A stretch of DNA of 39,194 nucleotides from Bacteroidetes bacterium QS_8_68_28 (GTDB lineage Bacteria > Bacteroidota > Rhodothermia > Rhodothermales > Salinibacteraceae), in the NCBI GenBank assembly GCA_003022485.1, contig PXTS01000085.1, positions 1 to 39,194 of the forward strand, read 5' to 3'. Positions within the stretch are counted from its first letter, which is position 1, and the number at the start of each line of letters is the position of its first letter. Both the position numbers and the translations under genes were made by a program. The notes below the pieces were generated by a model. The model was not told the origin of the DNA and ran no database searches. It worked only from the letters and a program-made list of their open reading frames with translations. Below are positions 31,055-39,194 of this stretch, in pieces.

Positions 31055-32245
31055 ATGACCACCCCGGAGACGATCCGCCTCGAAGACGCCTACCAGATCC
31101 CGACGTACAACAAGATGCCCGTGGCGCTGGAGCGCGGCGAAGGGTGTTACGTCTGGGACGTGGAGGGGCGCAAGTACCTCGACTTCTACGGCGGCCACTG
31201 CGTCGCGCTCCTCGGCCACTGCCCGCCGCCGGTGGTCGAGGCGGTGCAGGAGCAGGCCGCCCGGCTCGTCTTTTACTCCAACGCCGCCCACAGCCCCGTC
31301 CGCGCCCGGGCCGCCGAGCGCCTCGTGCAGATGGCTCCCGCCTCGATGGCGCAGACGTTCTTCTGCAACTCCGGCTCGGAGGCGAACGAAACGGCGCTCA
31401 AGCTGGCCCGCACGTTCACCGGCAAAAGCAGCGTCGTCGCCATGGAAGGCGGCTTCCACGGGCGCACGCTGGGAGCGCTGGCCACGACCCACGCCGAGAA
31501 GTACCGCCGCCCTTACGCCGACGTGTTGCCCGACACGCACTTCGTCCCCTTCGGCGACACCGCAGCCGTGGCCGACGTGCTCGGGGAAACGAACGACGAC
31601 GTCGCCGCCGTCCTGCTGGAACCGATCCAGAGCATCGCCGGCGTCCGCGAAGCGGCGCCCACGTACTTGCGCGAGCTGCGCGCGCTCTGCGACGCGCACG
31701 GCGCCGCCCTCATCTTCGACGAGGTGCAGACCGGCGTCGGGCGCACCGGCACTTTCTCGATCAGCGAGGCGCTCGGCGCACGACCGGACCTCATCACGAT
31801 GGCCAAGAGCCTGGGCGCGGGGATGCCCGTCAGCACAGTGCTTGTTTCCGAAGAGATTGCTGCCACCGTCGAGCCGGGCGACCAGGGCTCGACCTTCGGC
31901 GGCGGCATGATGGCGATGGCCGCACTCGATGCAACGCTCCGAACGATCGAGGAGAACGATCTGATGGCGCGGGCCGCCCCGCTTTTTTCGCGCCTCGAAG
32001 CGGCTCTCGCACCGCGCGACGCCGTGCGCGACGTGCGCGGGCGCGGCTGCCTGATCGGCGTCGAACTCCACCAGCCGGCCGCTCCTCTGCGCGCGGCGCT
32101 GCGCGAAGAAGGCGTCCTCGTCGGCGGTGCCAACTCCCCGAGGGTGCTCCGCCTGATGCCGCCGCTCACCACGCCGGACGTGGCCGTGGACACGTTCGCC
32201 GACGCGTTCGACCGCGCGCTGGCGAAAACCAAACAGAAGGCGTGA
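31055..32245 (+). CDS. argD: Acetyl(or succinyl)ornithine aminotransferase
   Basis: 396 aa. PLP-dependent class III transaminase that makes acylornithine from the semialdehyde. FCNSGSEANETALKLAR (103-119), GGFHGRTLGAL, LIFDEVQTGVGRTG (219-232) and the PLP lysine K251 in LITMAKSLGAGMP are present; QGSTFGGGMMA follows. Stop overlaps the argF' start (TGATG). The specificity for acetyl or succinyl substrate cannot be read. Confidence 0.93.
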   Translation: MTTPETIRLEDAYQIPTYNKMPVALERGEGCYVWDVEGRKYLDFYGGHCVALLGHCPPPVVEAVQEQAARLVFYSNAAHSPVRARAAERLVQMAPASMAQTFFCNSGSEANETALKLARTFTGKSSVVAMEGGFHGRTLGALATTHAEKYRRPYADVLPDTHFVPFGDTAAVADVLGETNDDVAAVLLEPIQSIAGVREAAPTYLRELRALCDAHGAALIFDEVQTGVGRTGTFSISEALGARPDLITMAKSLGAGMPVSTVLVSEEIAATVEPGDQGSTFGGGMMAMAALDATLRTIEENDLMARAAPLFSRLEAALAPRDAVRDVRGRGCLIGVELHQPAAPLRAALREEGVLVGGANSPRVLRLMPPLTTPDVAVDTFADAFDRALAKTKQKA

Positions 32246-33303
32246 TGCCCTTTCAGAAAACCTCTTCCCCCGACCTGCCCCCCGACCGAATGCCCGACCT
32301 CACGCACTGGCCCGCCGTTGACGATGCCGACTGGAAGCGCCTGCTGGCGTCCGCCCGCCGCCACCAGCGCGCAGGCCAGTCCTGGACCGACGCCGCCCAC
32401 GGCAAGAGCGCGGGGCTGCTGTTCTTCAACCCGTCGCTGCGCACGCGTTGCTCGATGGAACGGGCTGCCCACCAGCTCGGCGCGCACGCGACCTCCCTGA
32501 CGCCCGGCGAGGGCACGTGGAACTTCGCCTGGGAAGAAGGCGCGGTCATGGACGGGGCGGAGGCCGAGCACGTCCGCGACGCGCTGGGCGTGCTCTCCCG
32601 CTACTACGACGCGCTGGGCGTGCGCGTCTTCGCCTCGCTCTCCGACCGCCGGCAGGACGAAACCGACGCCCTGATGCAGACGGTAGCCCGAGCCGCGTCG
32701 GTGCCGGTCATCAACCTGGAGTCCGCCCGCTACCATCCGTGCCAGGCGCTCGGCGACGCCACGACCCTGGCCGCCCACTTCGGGAAGGACGCCCTCGCCG
32801 GGAAGCGCTTCGTGCTCTCCTGGGCGCCGCACCCGAAGGCGCTCCCGCGCGCCGTGCCGCACTCGGCCCTCCTGATGGCCGCGCGCCTGGGACTCGACGT
32901 GACCGTAGCCCGCCCAGACGGCTTCGCCCTCGACGACACGGTCATGACCCAGGCGCGTGCCTACGCCGAAGCGCACGGCACCGCCGTCACCGAGGCGAGC
33001 ACTCCCGACGCGGCGTTCGACGACGCCGACGTGATCTACGCCAAGTCGTGGGCGGGCGGCCGCGTCTACGACGACCCCGCGCGCGAGGCCCAGCAGCGCG
33101 CCTCGTGCGCCAACTGGCGCGTGACCGCCGAGCGCATGGCGCGCACCCGCCCAGGGGCGGCCTTCATGCACTGCCTGCCCGTGCGCCGCAACGTCGTCGC
33201 AGACGACGCCGTGCTCGACGGCTCGGCGTCCGTTCATCTTCAGCAAGCCGAAAACCGACTCTACGCGCAGAAGGCCATGCTGGAGCATGTGTGGGAAATA
33301 TAG
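32245..33303 (+). CDS. argF': N-acylornithine carbamoyltransferase (ArgF' type)
   Basis: 352 aa. Carbamoylates N-acetyl- or N-succinyl-ornithine rather than ornithine. Carbamoyl-phosphate site FFNPSLRTR (60-68), HPCQ (164-167), SWAPHPKALPRAVPHSALL (192-210), MHCLPVRRN (308-316). Long insertion TPGEGTWNFAWEEGAVMDG, as in the N-acyl enzymes. From memory of the literature, the residue after MDG-x-x separates N-acetyl (Glu92 in Xanthomonas) from N-succinyl (Pro90 in Bacteroides) enzymes; here it is Ala107. The AENRLYAQKAM end resembles the N-acetyl form (carboxylated Lys, K343). The gene is translationally coupled to argD. Confidence 0.9.
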   Translation: MPFQKTSSPDLPPDRMPDLTHWPAVDDADWKRLLASARRHQRAGQSWTDAAHGKSAGLLFFNPSLRTRCSMERAAHQLGAHATSLTPGEGTWNFAWEEGAVMDGAEAEHVRDALGVLSRYYDALGVRVFASLSDRRQDETDALMQTVARAASVPVINLESARYHPCQALGDATTLAAHFGKDALAGKRFVLSWAPHPKALPRAVPHSALLMAARLGLDVTVARPDGFALDDTVMTQARAYAEAHGTAVTEASTPDAAFDDADVIYAKSWAGGRVYDDPAREAQQRASCANWRVTAERMARTRPGAAFMHCLPVRRNVVADDAVLDGSASVHLQQAENRLYAQKAMLEHVWEI

Positions 33304-33340
33304 TCCCGCGCCTGCGCCACGACGGTTCTCGCAATGATGT

Positions 33341-33374
33341 CCGCCGATGAATAATATCCGCCCATGAATAACCT
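33341..33374 (+). repeat. 17-nt duplication of the argB start region
   Basis: CCGCCGATGAATAATAT (33341-33357) and CCGCCCATGAATAACCT (33358-33374), 14 of 17 identical. The first copy gives a six-codon ORF (33347-33367, containing one Arg) whose TGA overlaps the argB ATG at 33364. Confidence 0.8.
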
Positions 33375-34152
33375 GAAAGCATACGTCGTCAAAGTCGGGG
33401 GGGACGTGCTGGCGGACGCCGACGCCACCGACGCGCTGTGGCGTGGCGTGGCGCAGCTGCGCGACGAAGCGCCGGTGGTGTTCGTGCACGGCGGGGGAAC
33501 GCAGGCCACGGCGCTGGCCGAGCGCTTCGGCCACGAACCGCGCGTGGTGCAGGGCCGCCGCGTGACGACCGACCTCGACCTCGAGGTGGCCCAGTGGGCC
33601 TTGCGCGGGGCCCTCAGCACCCGCCTCGTGGCCCAGGCCGGGCAGCACGGCATGAAAGCGGTCGGGCTCTCCGGCGCCGACGGCGGGCTGCTGCGCGTCA
33701 CCAAGCGGCCGCCGCGGTCGGTGAACGGCGACCCGGTAGACTTCGGGTGGGTCGGCGACGTGGAGCGCGTCGAGCCGGGGGTGCTCCGCACGCTCCTCGA
33801 CGGCGGCCTCCTCCCCGTCGTGGCTCCGCTCGGCATTGACGAGGCAGGGCAGGTCTACAACGTCAATGCCGACACGGTGGCCTGCGCCTTGGCGGCAGCG
33901 CTGGGGGCCCGTCGCCTGCTGCTCGTCACCACTGCCGGCAGTGTCCGGCAGGCCGCCGGCACCCGCCTGTCGCACTGCGACGCTTCCACTTTCGAAGCAG
34001 GCGTCGAGGCCGGCTGGATTCGCGGCGGAATGCGCGTGAAGCTCCGTGCGGCGTTGCAGGCCTGCGAAGACGGGGTGGACGAAGCCCTCGTCCTCGGGCC
34101 CGCTGACCTCGTCGCTTGCGAAGACGCCACGCGCGTGGCGCCGGAGCGATAG
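33364..34152 (+). CDS. argB: Acylglutamate kinase
   Basis: 262 aa. Phosphorylates N-acetyl (or N-succinyl) glutamate. Amino-acid kinase fold: YVVKVGGDVL (7-16), VVFVHGGGTQA, the substrate-binding RRVTT and VGLSGADGGLL, VNADTVACALAAALGA. The N-terminal arm that carries arginine feedback in some families is absent. Sixty nt after argF', with a duplicated start region upstream. Confidence 0.92.
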   Translation: MNNLKAYVVKVGGDVLADADATDALWRGVAQLRDEAPVVFVHGGGTQATALAERFGHEPRVVQGRRVTTDLDLEVAQWALRGALSTRLVAQAGQHGMKAVGLSGADGGLLRVTKRPPRSVNGDPVDFGWVGDVERVEPGVLRTLLDGGLLPVVAPLGIDEAGQVYNVNADTVACALAAALGARRLLLVTTAGSVRQAAGTRLSHCDASTFEAGVEAGWIRGGMRVKLRAALQACEDGVDEALVLGPADLVACEDATRVAPER

Positions 34153-34198
34153 TTTCGCTTCCATTCACGCGGCTTCCCTTCCAGCCTTCCATGCCTCG

Positions 34199-35287
34199 GT
34201 GCCCCAACGCGAAGCAGTTTCCCTCCTGAAGAACCTCGCGGGGTTCCCCTCCCTCAGCGGCGAGGAGTGTGCCGTGGCCGACTTCGTCGAGGAGTACGTC
34301 CGCTCTGCTGAAGCGCCTGTGCGCGTCGACCGCGTGGACGATAACGTGTACTTCTCGCTCGGCCACGGTTCGGACCGGCTCCTCCTCTGCTCCCACCTCG
34401 ACGTGGTCCCGCCCTCCACCGGCCATCCGTATGATCCTTTCACTCCCACCGAGGCGGCCGGGCAGCTCTACGGGCGTGGCACCGTCGACGCCAAAGCCAG
34501 TGGAGCTGCCATGACGACGGCCCTTCTGGCGCTGGCGCGCGAGGGCTACGATCCGCCCAGTGGTCGGCTCATCGTGGCGCTCACCGCCTGCGAGGAAACG
34601 GGCGGCGATTACAACGGGCTGCAAGCGCTACGCCCCCACCTACCGGACCTCGGGGCGGCCGTCGTCGGTGAGCCTACGTCGCTGGCGCCGTGCGTAGCCC
34701 AGAAAGGGCTGCTCGTCCTGAGAGCTCGCGCGGACGGCCGGCCGGCCCACGCCGCCCGTGCCCACCTCGGCGAAAACGCCATTCTGCGAGCGGCCCGTGA
34801 CCTGCGCCGGCTCGAATCCTTCGCCCTGGACCGCGAGGATCCCTTCCTCGGCGCCCCAACCATCAACGTGACCATCATCGAGGGCGGCTCCGCGCGCAAC
34901 GTCGTTCCCGGCGGTTGCACCTTCACACTCGACATCCGCTCCACCCCCGCCTACACGCACGAAGAGATCATCGCCGAGATCGCGGCGCATCTCGAATCGG
35001 ACGTGGAGGTGCACAGCAAACGCCTGGTGCCCGTCAGCACGCCGCCGGAGGCGCGCGTCGTAGAGGCTGCCCGCCGCGCGCTTCCCGCCGGCGCCGAGCC
35101 GTTTGGCTCCCCGACCGCCTCGGACTGGGTCTTTCTCCAGGACGTGCCGGCCGTCAAGCTCGGTCCGGGCGACAGCACACGCTCCCATACCGCTGAGGAG
35201 CACATCGCTCTGTCCGAAGTCGAGCGCGCAACGGACGTGTACGCGGAGCTGGCGAAAGCGTACTTTCGCTTGAAACGTGAGGCGTAA
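34199..35287 (+). CDS. argE: M20-family N-acylcitrulline (or acylornithine) deacylase
   Basis: 362 aa from a GTG at 34199; an ATG at 34191 is in another frame, and the in-frame upstream reading is the shadow of argB. M20 zinc peptidase motifs: LLCSHLDVVPPS (first ligands), GRGTVDAKASGAA, TACEETGGDYN and VGEPTSLAPC, then SPTASDWVF near the C-terminus. In the N-acyl pathway the enzyme removes the acyl group from citrulline after ArgF', releasing citrulline for ArgG. It lies between argB and argH in the same direction, which fits this role better than a peptidase. Confidence 0.88.
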   Translation: MPQREAVSLLKNLAGFPSLSGEECAVADFVEEYVRSAEAPVRVDRVDDNVYFSLGHGSDRLLLCSHLDVVPPSTGHPYDPFTPTEAAGQLYGRGTVDAKASGAAMTTALLALAREGYDPPSGRLIVALTACEETGGDYNGLQALRPHLPDLGAAVVGEPTSLAPCVAQKGLLVLRARADGRPAHAARAHLGENAILRAARDLRRLESFALDREDPFLGAPTINVTIIEGGSARNVVPGGCTFTLDIRSTPAYTHEEIIAEIAAHLESDVEVHSKRLVPVSTPPEARVVEAARRALPAGAEPFGSPTASDWVFLQDVPAVKLGPGDSTRSHTAEEHIALSEVERATDVYAELAKAYFRLKREA

Positions 35288-35309
35288 CACGAACCACACA
35301 ACACGAACC
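35286..35309 (+). repeat. Leader repeat before argH: 10-mer AACACGAACC twice, 4-nt spacer
   Basis: AACACGAACC at 35286-35295 and 35300-35309 with ACAC between (14-nt period), 13 nt before the argH ATG. Same architecture as 205-229 and 28641-28665 with a different 10-mer. Confidence 0.85.
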
Positions 35310-35322
35310 CCACACCTGTCCC

Positions 35323-36645
35323 ATGCCCCCCGACGAGCAACCCCTCCTCTGGCAAAAGGACACGCAAACCGACGACTGGACCACCCGCTTCACCGTCGGC
35401 GACGATCCCCAGTGGGACACCCTGCTTCTGCCCTACGACATCGCAGCTACCCGCGCGCACGCCTGGGCGCTTTCCGAAATCGACGTGCTCACCGAAACGG
35501 AGCGCGCGCAAGTCGAGGACACCCTCGACGCATTGCGGGGCGAGGTGCGCGCCGGCAACGTCACCGTAACACCTTCAGACGAGGACTGTCACACCGTCAT
35601 CGAGCACTTTCTGACCGAGCGGCTGGGCGAGACGGGCCGCAAGATCCACGCGGGCCGCTCGCGCAATGACCAGGTGCTCGTGGCCGTGCGCCTGTTTTTG
35701 CGCGAGAAGCTGCGCAAGGTGGGGCGCCAGGTGGCGGCCGCCGCCGAGGCGCTCTGCACGCTCGGCGAGCGCCACGCCGGCGACCTGATGCCCGGCTACA
35801 CGCACCTGCAGCGCGCGATGCCGACGACGGCGGGCCTCTGGGCGCTGGGCTACGCCGAAGTCCTGGCGGCCGACCTGGAGACGCTCCGTTCCGCCTGCCG
35901 CCAGGTCAACGTCTCCCCCTGGGGCAGCGCGGCCGGCTACGGCGTGCCGCACCTGAACTTGCCGCGCCGTGCCGTCGCCGAGCGGCTGGGCTTTCGCGCC
36001 GTGCAAACCCACGCCCCCGTCGCTCAGCTCACGCGCGGAAAACTGGAACTCGGAGCCGTGCATGCGCTCGTGCAGGTCGCCGCCACCCTCAACCGCTTCG
36101 CCGCCGACCTCTCACTCTTCGCCACGGCGGAGTTCGATTTCGTGCACATGCCCGACGCGCTCACCACCGGCAGCAGCATCATGCCGCAAAAGCACAATCC
36201 CGATGTGGCCGAACTTACCCGCGCTACCTACCACCGCCTTACCGCCGAGATGCAACTGCTCCAGACGCTCCCGGCCAATCTGCCCTCCGGCTACCACCGC
36301 GACCTCCAGAGCACGAAAGCCGCGACGATGAAGAGCATCCAGTTGACTGAAGACCTGCTCGAAGCCGCCCGCCGCCTCGCCGAGGGCGTGACGTTCAACA
36401 CAGAAGCCATGCACGCGGCCTGCACGCCCGAGCTCTTCGCCACCAGCGAGGCGCTCGGGCGCGTGCAGCGTGGTGTTCCCTTCCGCACCGCCTACCGCAA
36501 CGTGGCCGGTGCACTCAACACGCTGAGTTCGCCTGATGCGCCGGAGGCCCTGTCCGTCTACCGAACAGACGGCACGCCCGGCCAGGGACGCCCCGACGCC
36601 ATTCGCGACCAGCTGGCCGATCATGCGACCTGGACGGAACAATGA
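35323..36645 (+). CDS. argH: Argininosuccinate lyase
   Basis: 440 aa. Splits argininosuccinate to arginine and fumarate. KIHAGRSRNDQVLVAVRLF, PGYTHLQRAMPTTAGLWAL and the fumarase/lyase signature GSSIMPQKHNPDVAEL are present. The long HxTPSDEDCHTVIEHFL segment near residue 85 also fits. Last gene of the arginine cluster; a very short ORF (36642-36740) overlaps its stop and is probably not a gene. Confidence 0.97.
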   Translation: MPPDEQPLLWQKDTQTDDWTTRFTVGDDPQWDTLLLPYDIAATRAHAWALSEIDVLTETERAQVEDTLDALRGEVRAGNVTVTPSDEDCHTVIEHFLTERLGETGRKIHAGRSRNDQVLVAVRLFLREKLRKVGRQVAAAAEALCTLGERHAGDLMPGYTHLQRAMPTTAGLWALGYAEVLAADLETLRSACRQVNVSPWGSAAGYGVPHLNLPRRAVAERLGFRAVQTHAPVAQLTRGKLELGAVHALVQVAATLNRFAADLSLFATAEFDFVHMPDALTTGSSIMPQKHNPDVAELTRATYHRLTAEMQLLQTLPANLPSGYHRDLQSTKAATMKSIQLTEDLLEAARRLAEGVTFNTEAMHAACTPELFATSEALGRVQRGVPFRTAYRNVAGALNTLSSPDAPEALSVYRTDGTPGQGRPDAIRDQLADHATWTEQ

Positions 36646-36977
36646 TGCCAGAACACCTCACCGACGAGCTGCGGCTTCTCAGGCTGGGCCTGCCGGGGCC
36701 GGGACGCGAGTTTCGCGCAGGCCTCAAGCTGACGCTTTGAGCGCGTGGCGTTTGTGCTTTGCGGAAGAACTGGAGAGTGAAGCTCATGTCCCGAGACTGA
36801 AGCTCATGTCCCGAGTACTGGAGATAGAAAGGAAGCCGGCCCTCCGGAGGGACACGAGCTGCGCGTGCAGTGTGTAGAGAGGCCGCGTTGCCATCGAAGC
36901 GCTCTCCGGTTGACGCGGACGCCCGGATTGACGCGGGCGCCCGCGCCGCGAAGCGGCCCCGTCCGCTCCCGCGTCGG
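36646..36977. other. Convergent spacer between argH and the PASTA gene
   Basis: No recognised gene in 332 nt. It holds a 20-nt duplication (36778-36797 and 36798-36817, TGAAGCTCATGTCCCGAG core) and an 18-nt duplication (36910-36927 and 36928-36945, TTGACGCGGnCGCCCG core), and a palindrome CCCTCCGGAGGG near 36840. None is followed by a T-run, so no terminator is assigned. Confidence 0.55.
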
Positions 36978-37784
36978 CTACTGCTCCACGTACAGGCGCA
37001 CCTCGAAGCCCTGGCGCACACGCGCATCCGGCTCACGGCTCTGGCGGGCCACCGTCCGTCCGCTCATGTCGGCCTGCTCCTCCTCGGGGACGGGCTGGGT
37101 GCCCGCGTCCTCGTCCTCGCTGGGCCGCACGACGACCGAGCGAATCTTGCGCTTCAAGAGCGCTCGGCGGGCCTCTTCGACCGTCATGCCCGTCACGTCC
37201 GGCACGGTGGTGTAGGTGTCCGCGAGGCCCGGGCTGTACCACAGGTCCACCGGCTCGCCGGGGCGAAGCGAGTCGCCCGGTGCGGGGCGTTGGCGCGTGA
37301 TCGTGCCCGAGTACTTGGAGGGCAGGGAGTCCTCCTCGACCGTGCCCACCGCCAGGCCGGCTGCGCGCAGGCGGTTCTTGGCCTCGCGCACCGAGCCGCC
37401 CTTCACGCGCGGCACGCTCACCTTCTGCTCAGACCCGCTGTTGACGGTGAGGTACACGCGGCGCCCCGGCTTCACCGAGCGCCCACCCTCGGGGTTTTGC
37501 TCGATCACCGCCCCGCGCTCGACCTCCGGGTTGAAGGTCCTGCGGAGCGTCTCGACGCGCAGGTTGCGCTCCTCGAGCTGGTCCCGCGCTTGCTCGACGG
37601 GCACGCCAGCGACCTCCGGCACCGTCACGGCTACACCGTAGCGCGTGTACTGCGGCATGACGACGTCGTCGAGGAGCACGTACGCCCCAAAGGCCAGCAG
37701 GGCCAGCCCTGCCAGCCCGCCCCAGAAGTACGGGTTCGTCAGAAGCGCGAGAAGGTAGCGGCCAGCGCGGCGGAGGGAAGACAT
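36978..37784 (-). CDS. PASTA-domain membrane protein
   Basis: 268 aa from the ATG at 37784 (a GTG two codons upstream is possible). One membrane segment (about 16-40) is followed by three PASTA repeats outside the cell: about 52-115 (VTVPEVAGVPVEQARDQLEE), 120-185 (VSVPRVKGGSVREAKNRLRAAG) and 190-265 (TTVPDVTGMTVEEARRALL). PASTA domains bind cell-wall precursors in kinases and PBPs, but here no kinase or transpeptidase domain is attached. The function is unknown; a link to the cell wall is likely from the domain. No operon partner is visible. Confidence 0.9.
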   Translation of the reverse strand: MSSLRRAGRYLLALLTNPYFWGGLAGLALLAFGAYVLLDDVVMPQYTRYGVAVTVPEVAGVPVEQARDQLEERNLRVETLRRTFNPEVERGAVIEQNPEGGRSVKPGRRVYLTVNSGSEQKVSVPRVKGGSVREAKNRLRAAGLAVGTVEEDSLPSKYSGTITRQRPAPGDSLRPGEPVDLWYSPGLADTYTTVPDVTGMTVEEARRALLKRKIRSVVVRPSEDEDAGTQPVPEEEQADMSGRTVARQSREPDARVRQGFEVRLYVEQ

Positions 37785-38364
37785 TTTCACTGGTCGGAAG
37801 ATTGAGCGCCGAAAGTTGAAGGTTTTTCAGCCTGCGCCCGTGCGCGCCAAGTTCGCGGCGACGGCTCGTCCCGCTCGCAAACCCGCCCCGTAAAACATGC
37901 CGGTCGACCCAAGCAGAACGGCTTTCCCAAGAAATGTAGGAACACAGCGCCGCTGTGTCCAGCGTCCGGCAACACGCTGCCGCCGACAAACCACCGCGAC
38001 CCGCAGCGAGTCCTCTTCTCGAACACCGAAAGCAAAAAGAGTTGGTGAAGCGCGCTTTTTCCCGAAGGCATCGGAACCCGTCCCGCCTGCTCTTGTTGAG
38101 GAGCGTCCGCCTGACCGAGAAACGGGCGGCGCGGCGCTTGAGGAAAGCGGCGCGAACGGTTCTTTCCGACGTACTGACGAGCGGCGCTTTTCCTCGCCCA
38201 TCCGCCGGCCTTGCCGCCGGGGGTGAGCGGCGGAAAGCGGCCCCCAGCCCGAAGGCGCCCCGTGGCGGTTGTTGCAGCGTTCCTGAGAGACCGCGATTGG
38301 TGAAGCGTCTTTAAATCTGGCAATGGGGCCGAACACGGTCCGCCGCGTCCCATACGAATGCAGG

Positions 38365-38435
38365 CTCGCATCAAGCGAGGTGCCTGCGAGGCACCCGCCA
38401 GCTCCCGCATGCCGAGCGTCACCCAGCGAAGTGAC
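38365..38435 (+). ncRNA. Candidate structured RNA: three consecutive hairpins
   Basis: CTCGC-ATCAA-GCGAG (38365-38379), GGTGCCT-GCG-AGGCACC (38379-38395) and GTCAC-8 nt-GTGAC (38418-38435). They lie about 400-460 nt before 16S. They could belong to a small RNA, to the rrn leader, or to dispersed palindromes. Confidence 0.25.
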
Positions 38436-38754
38436 CTGCCGCGTGGGGCTTTTGTGAAAGATGCGCTGCGCTCTTGACGAGTCGGGTGCGCCCGCCGTAC
38501 CCTGATGCGTCCGCGCCGGCCTGGGGCTTGGCTCCAGAGGCGTGCCGCGAGTGGCCGAAGCGCCACCCGCTTTGTTCATTGACTTAGTGAGATAGGAAGC
38601 ACAGCGAGTCCTGTCAATTCACTTTGACACGGACGCTGCTGCCGGCGCTCGCCCTCCTGTGGCGCGCGACCGCGTAGCAGCTCCAGGCCAGAGCTTGCCC
38701 GCAAGGCCTTGCGTCTTGTCGAGGCGAGTTCGATCAATTCAACACCTTGTTTCT

Positions 38755-38781
38755 CTTCTGCCGGCTTCGGCCACGCAGAAG
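38755..38781 (+). promoter_or_regulatory. Pre-16S leader hairpin with a UUCG loop
   Basis: CTTCTGC, C, GGC, TTCG, GCC, AC, GCAGAAG: a stem of 7 plus 3 pairs closed by a UUCG tetraloop, 48 nt before the mature 5' end of 16S. Probably part of the rRNA processing or antitermination leader. Confidence 0.5.
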
Positions 38782-38797
38782 CGAGACTCCTACTTAA

Positions 38798-38817
38798 GCT
38801 GCTTTGCCAAAAGCAGC
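38798..38817 (+). promoter_or_regulatory. Hairpin next to the 16S 5' end
   Basis: GCTGCTTT-GCCA-AAAGCAGC, a perfect 8-bp stem ending 11 nt before the 16S start. Confidence 0.5.
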
Positions 38818-38828
38818 GACTCTTCATT

Positions 38829-39194
<366 letters not shown>

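Larger units (their letters stand above)
37785..38828. other. 1-kb non-coding region upstream of the rRNA gene
   Basis: ORFs here on both strands lack family features and look like GC-driven shadows. It contains three consecutive small hairpins at 38365-38435, an ACACAGC-3 nt-GCTGTGT hairpin at 37942-37958, an inverted TGTCAA/TTGACA at 38612-38629 and the pre-16S stems below. A TTGACG at 38474 with TACCCT 18 nt later is a weak rrn promoter candidate. The region probably holds the rrn promoters and leader. Confidence 0.5.

Noticed and set aside
31513-34164. Minus-strand ORF of 883 codons
   Set aside because: Antisense to argD, argF' and argB; no motifs.
36642-36740. 32-codon ORF whose ATG overlaps the argH stop
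   Set aside because: The overlap looks like coupling, but the ORF is short, has no recognisable content and is followed by repeats.
38474-38503. rrn promoter TTGACG-18-TACCCT
   Set aside because: Only a weak match at the -10; kept as a remark, not as a feature.

Overview
The window is 39.2 kb of GC-rich bacterial chromosome with conserved housekeeping genes and no phage, transposase or CRISPR. Gene content, gene order (miaB / sigma-54 activator / lptE), the N-acylornithine carbamoyltransferase route to arginine, start codons without Shine-Dalgarno sites, and the partial 16S rRNA at the right edge all suggest the Rhodothermota/Rhodothermales (Salinibacter-like relatives of Bacteroidota). This placement is from recognition, not from a search.

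Layout. 1-3 kb (minus): lpd, proB and proA. lpd is broken by an apparent deletion of about 50 nt. 3.1-3.4 kb (minus): tRNA-His and tRNA-Gln with an intrinsic terminator, then plsC. 4.5-7 kb (plus): ribD, a Uma2-type nuclease-fold gene, and ribE. 7-12.3 kb (plus): a lipoprotein, miaB, a DUF4286 gene, a sigma-54 activator and lptE. 12.4-20.2 kb (plus): a family 2 glycosyltransferase, a TPR-like protein, anmK, aroQ, a YdjM-like membrane protein, murJ and yqgE. 20.3-21 kb (minus): a hemolysin III-family protein. 21.2-26.9 kb (plus): pncB, rnpA, yidC and mnmE. 27-36.6 kb (plus): a nearly complete arginine cluster, argG - P-loop gene - argC - argD - argF' - argB - argE-like - argH. 37-37.8 kb (minus): a PASTA-domain membrane protein. 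From 38.83 kb (plus): the start of a 16S rRNA gene after about 1 kb of non-coding DNA.

The main find is the argG leader. A consensus promoter (TTGACA-18-TATACT) is followed within a few bases by a 44-codon ORF with seven Arg codons, four of them between codons 19 and 25. After it come a predicted protector stem, an 11-bp antiterminator and a strong intrinsic terminator 24 nt before argG. The three stems are mutually exclusive in the order expected for ribosome-mediated attenuation, so arginine shortage should switch on argG and perhaps the whole cluster.

A second theme is unusual spacer architecture. Several spacers are bracketed by inverted repeats, one arm after the upstream stop and the other just before the next start (proB/proA, yidC/mnmE, lptE/glycosyltransferase, activator/lptE). 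Some starts are preceded by paired 10-mers on a 14-nt period, and 14-20 bp tandem duplications are scattered throughout. The ones inside genes that I measured are 15 bp and keep the frame.
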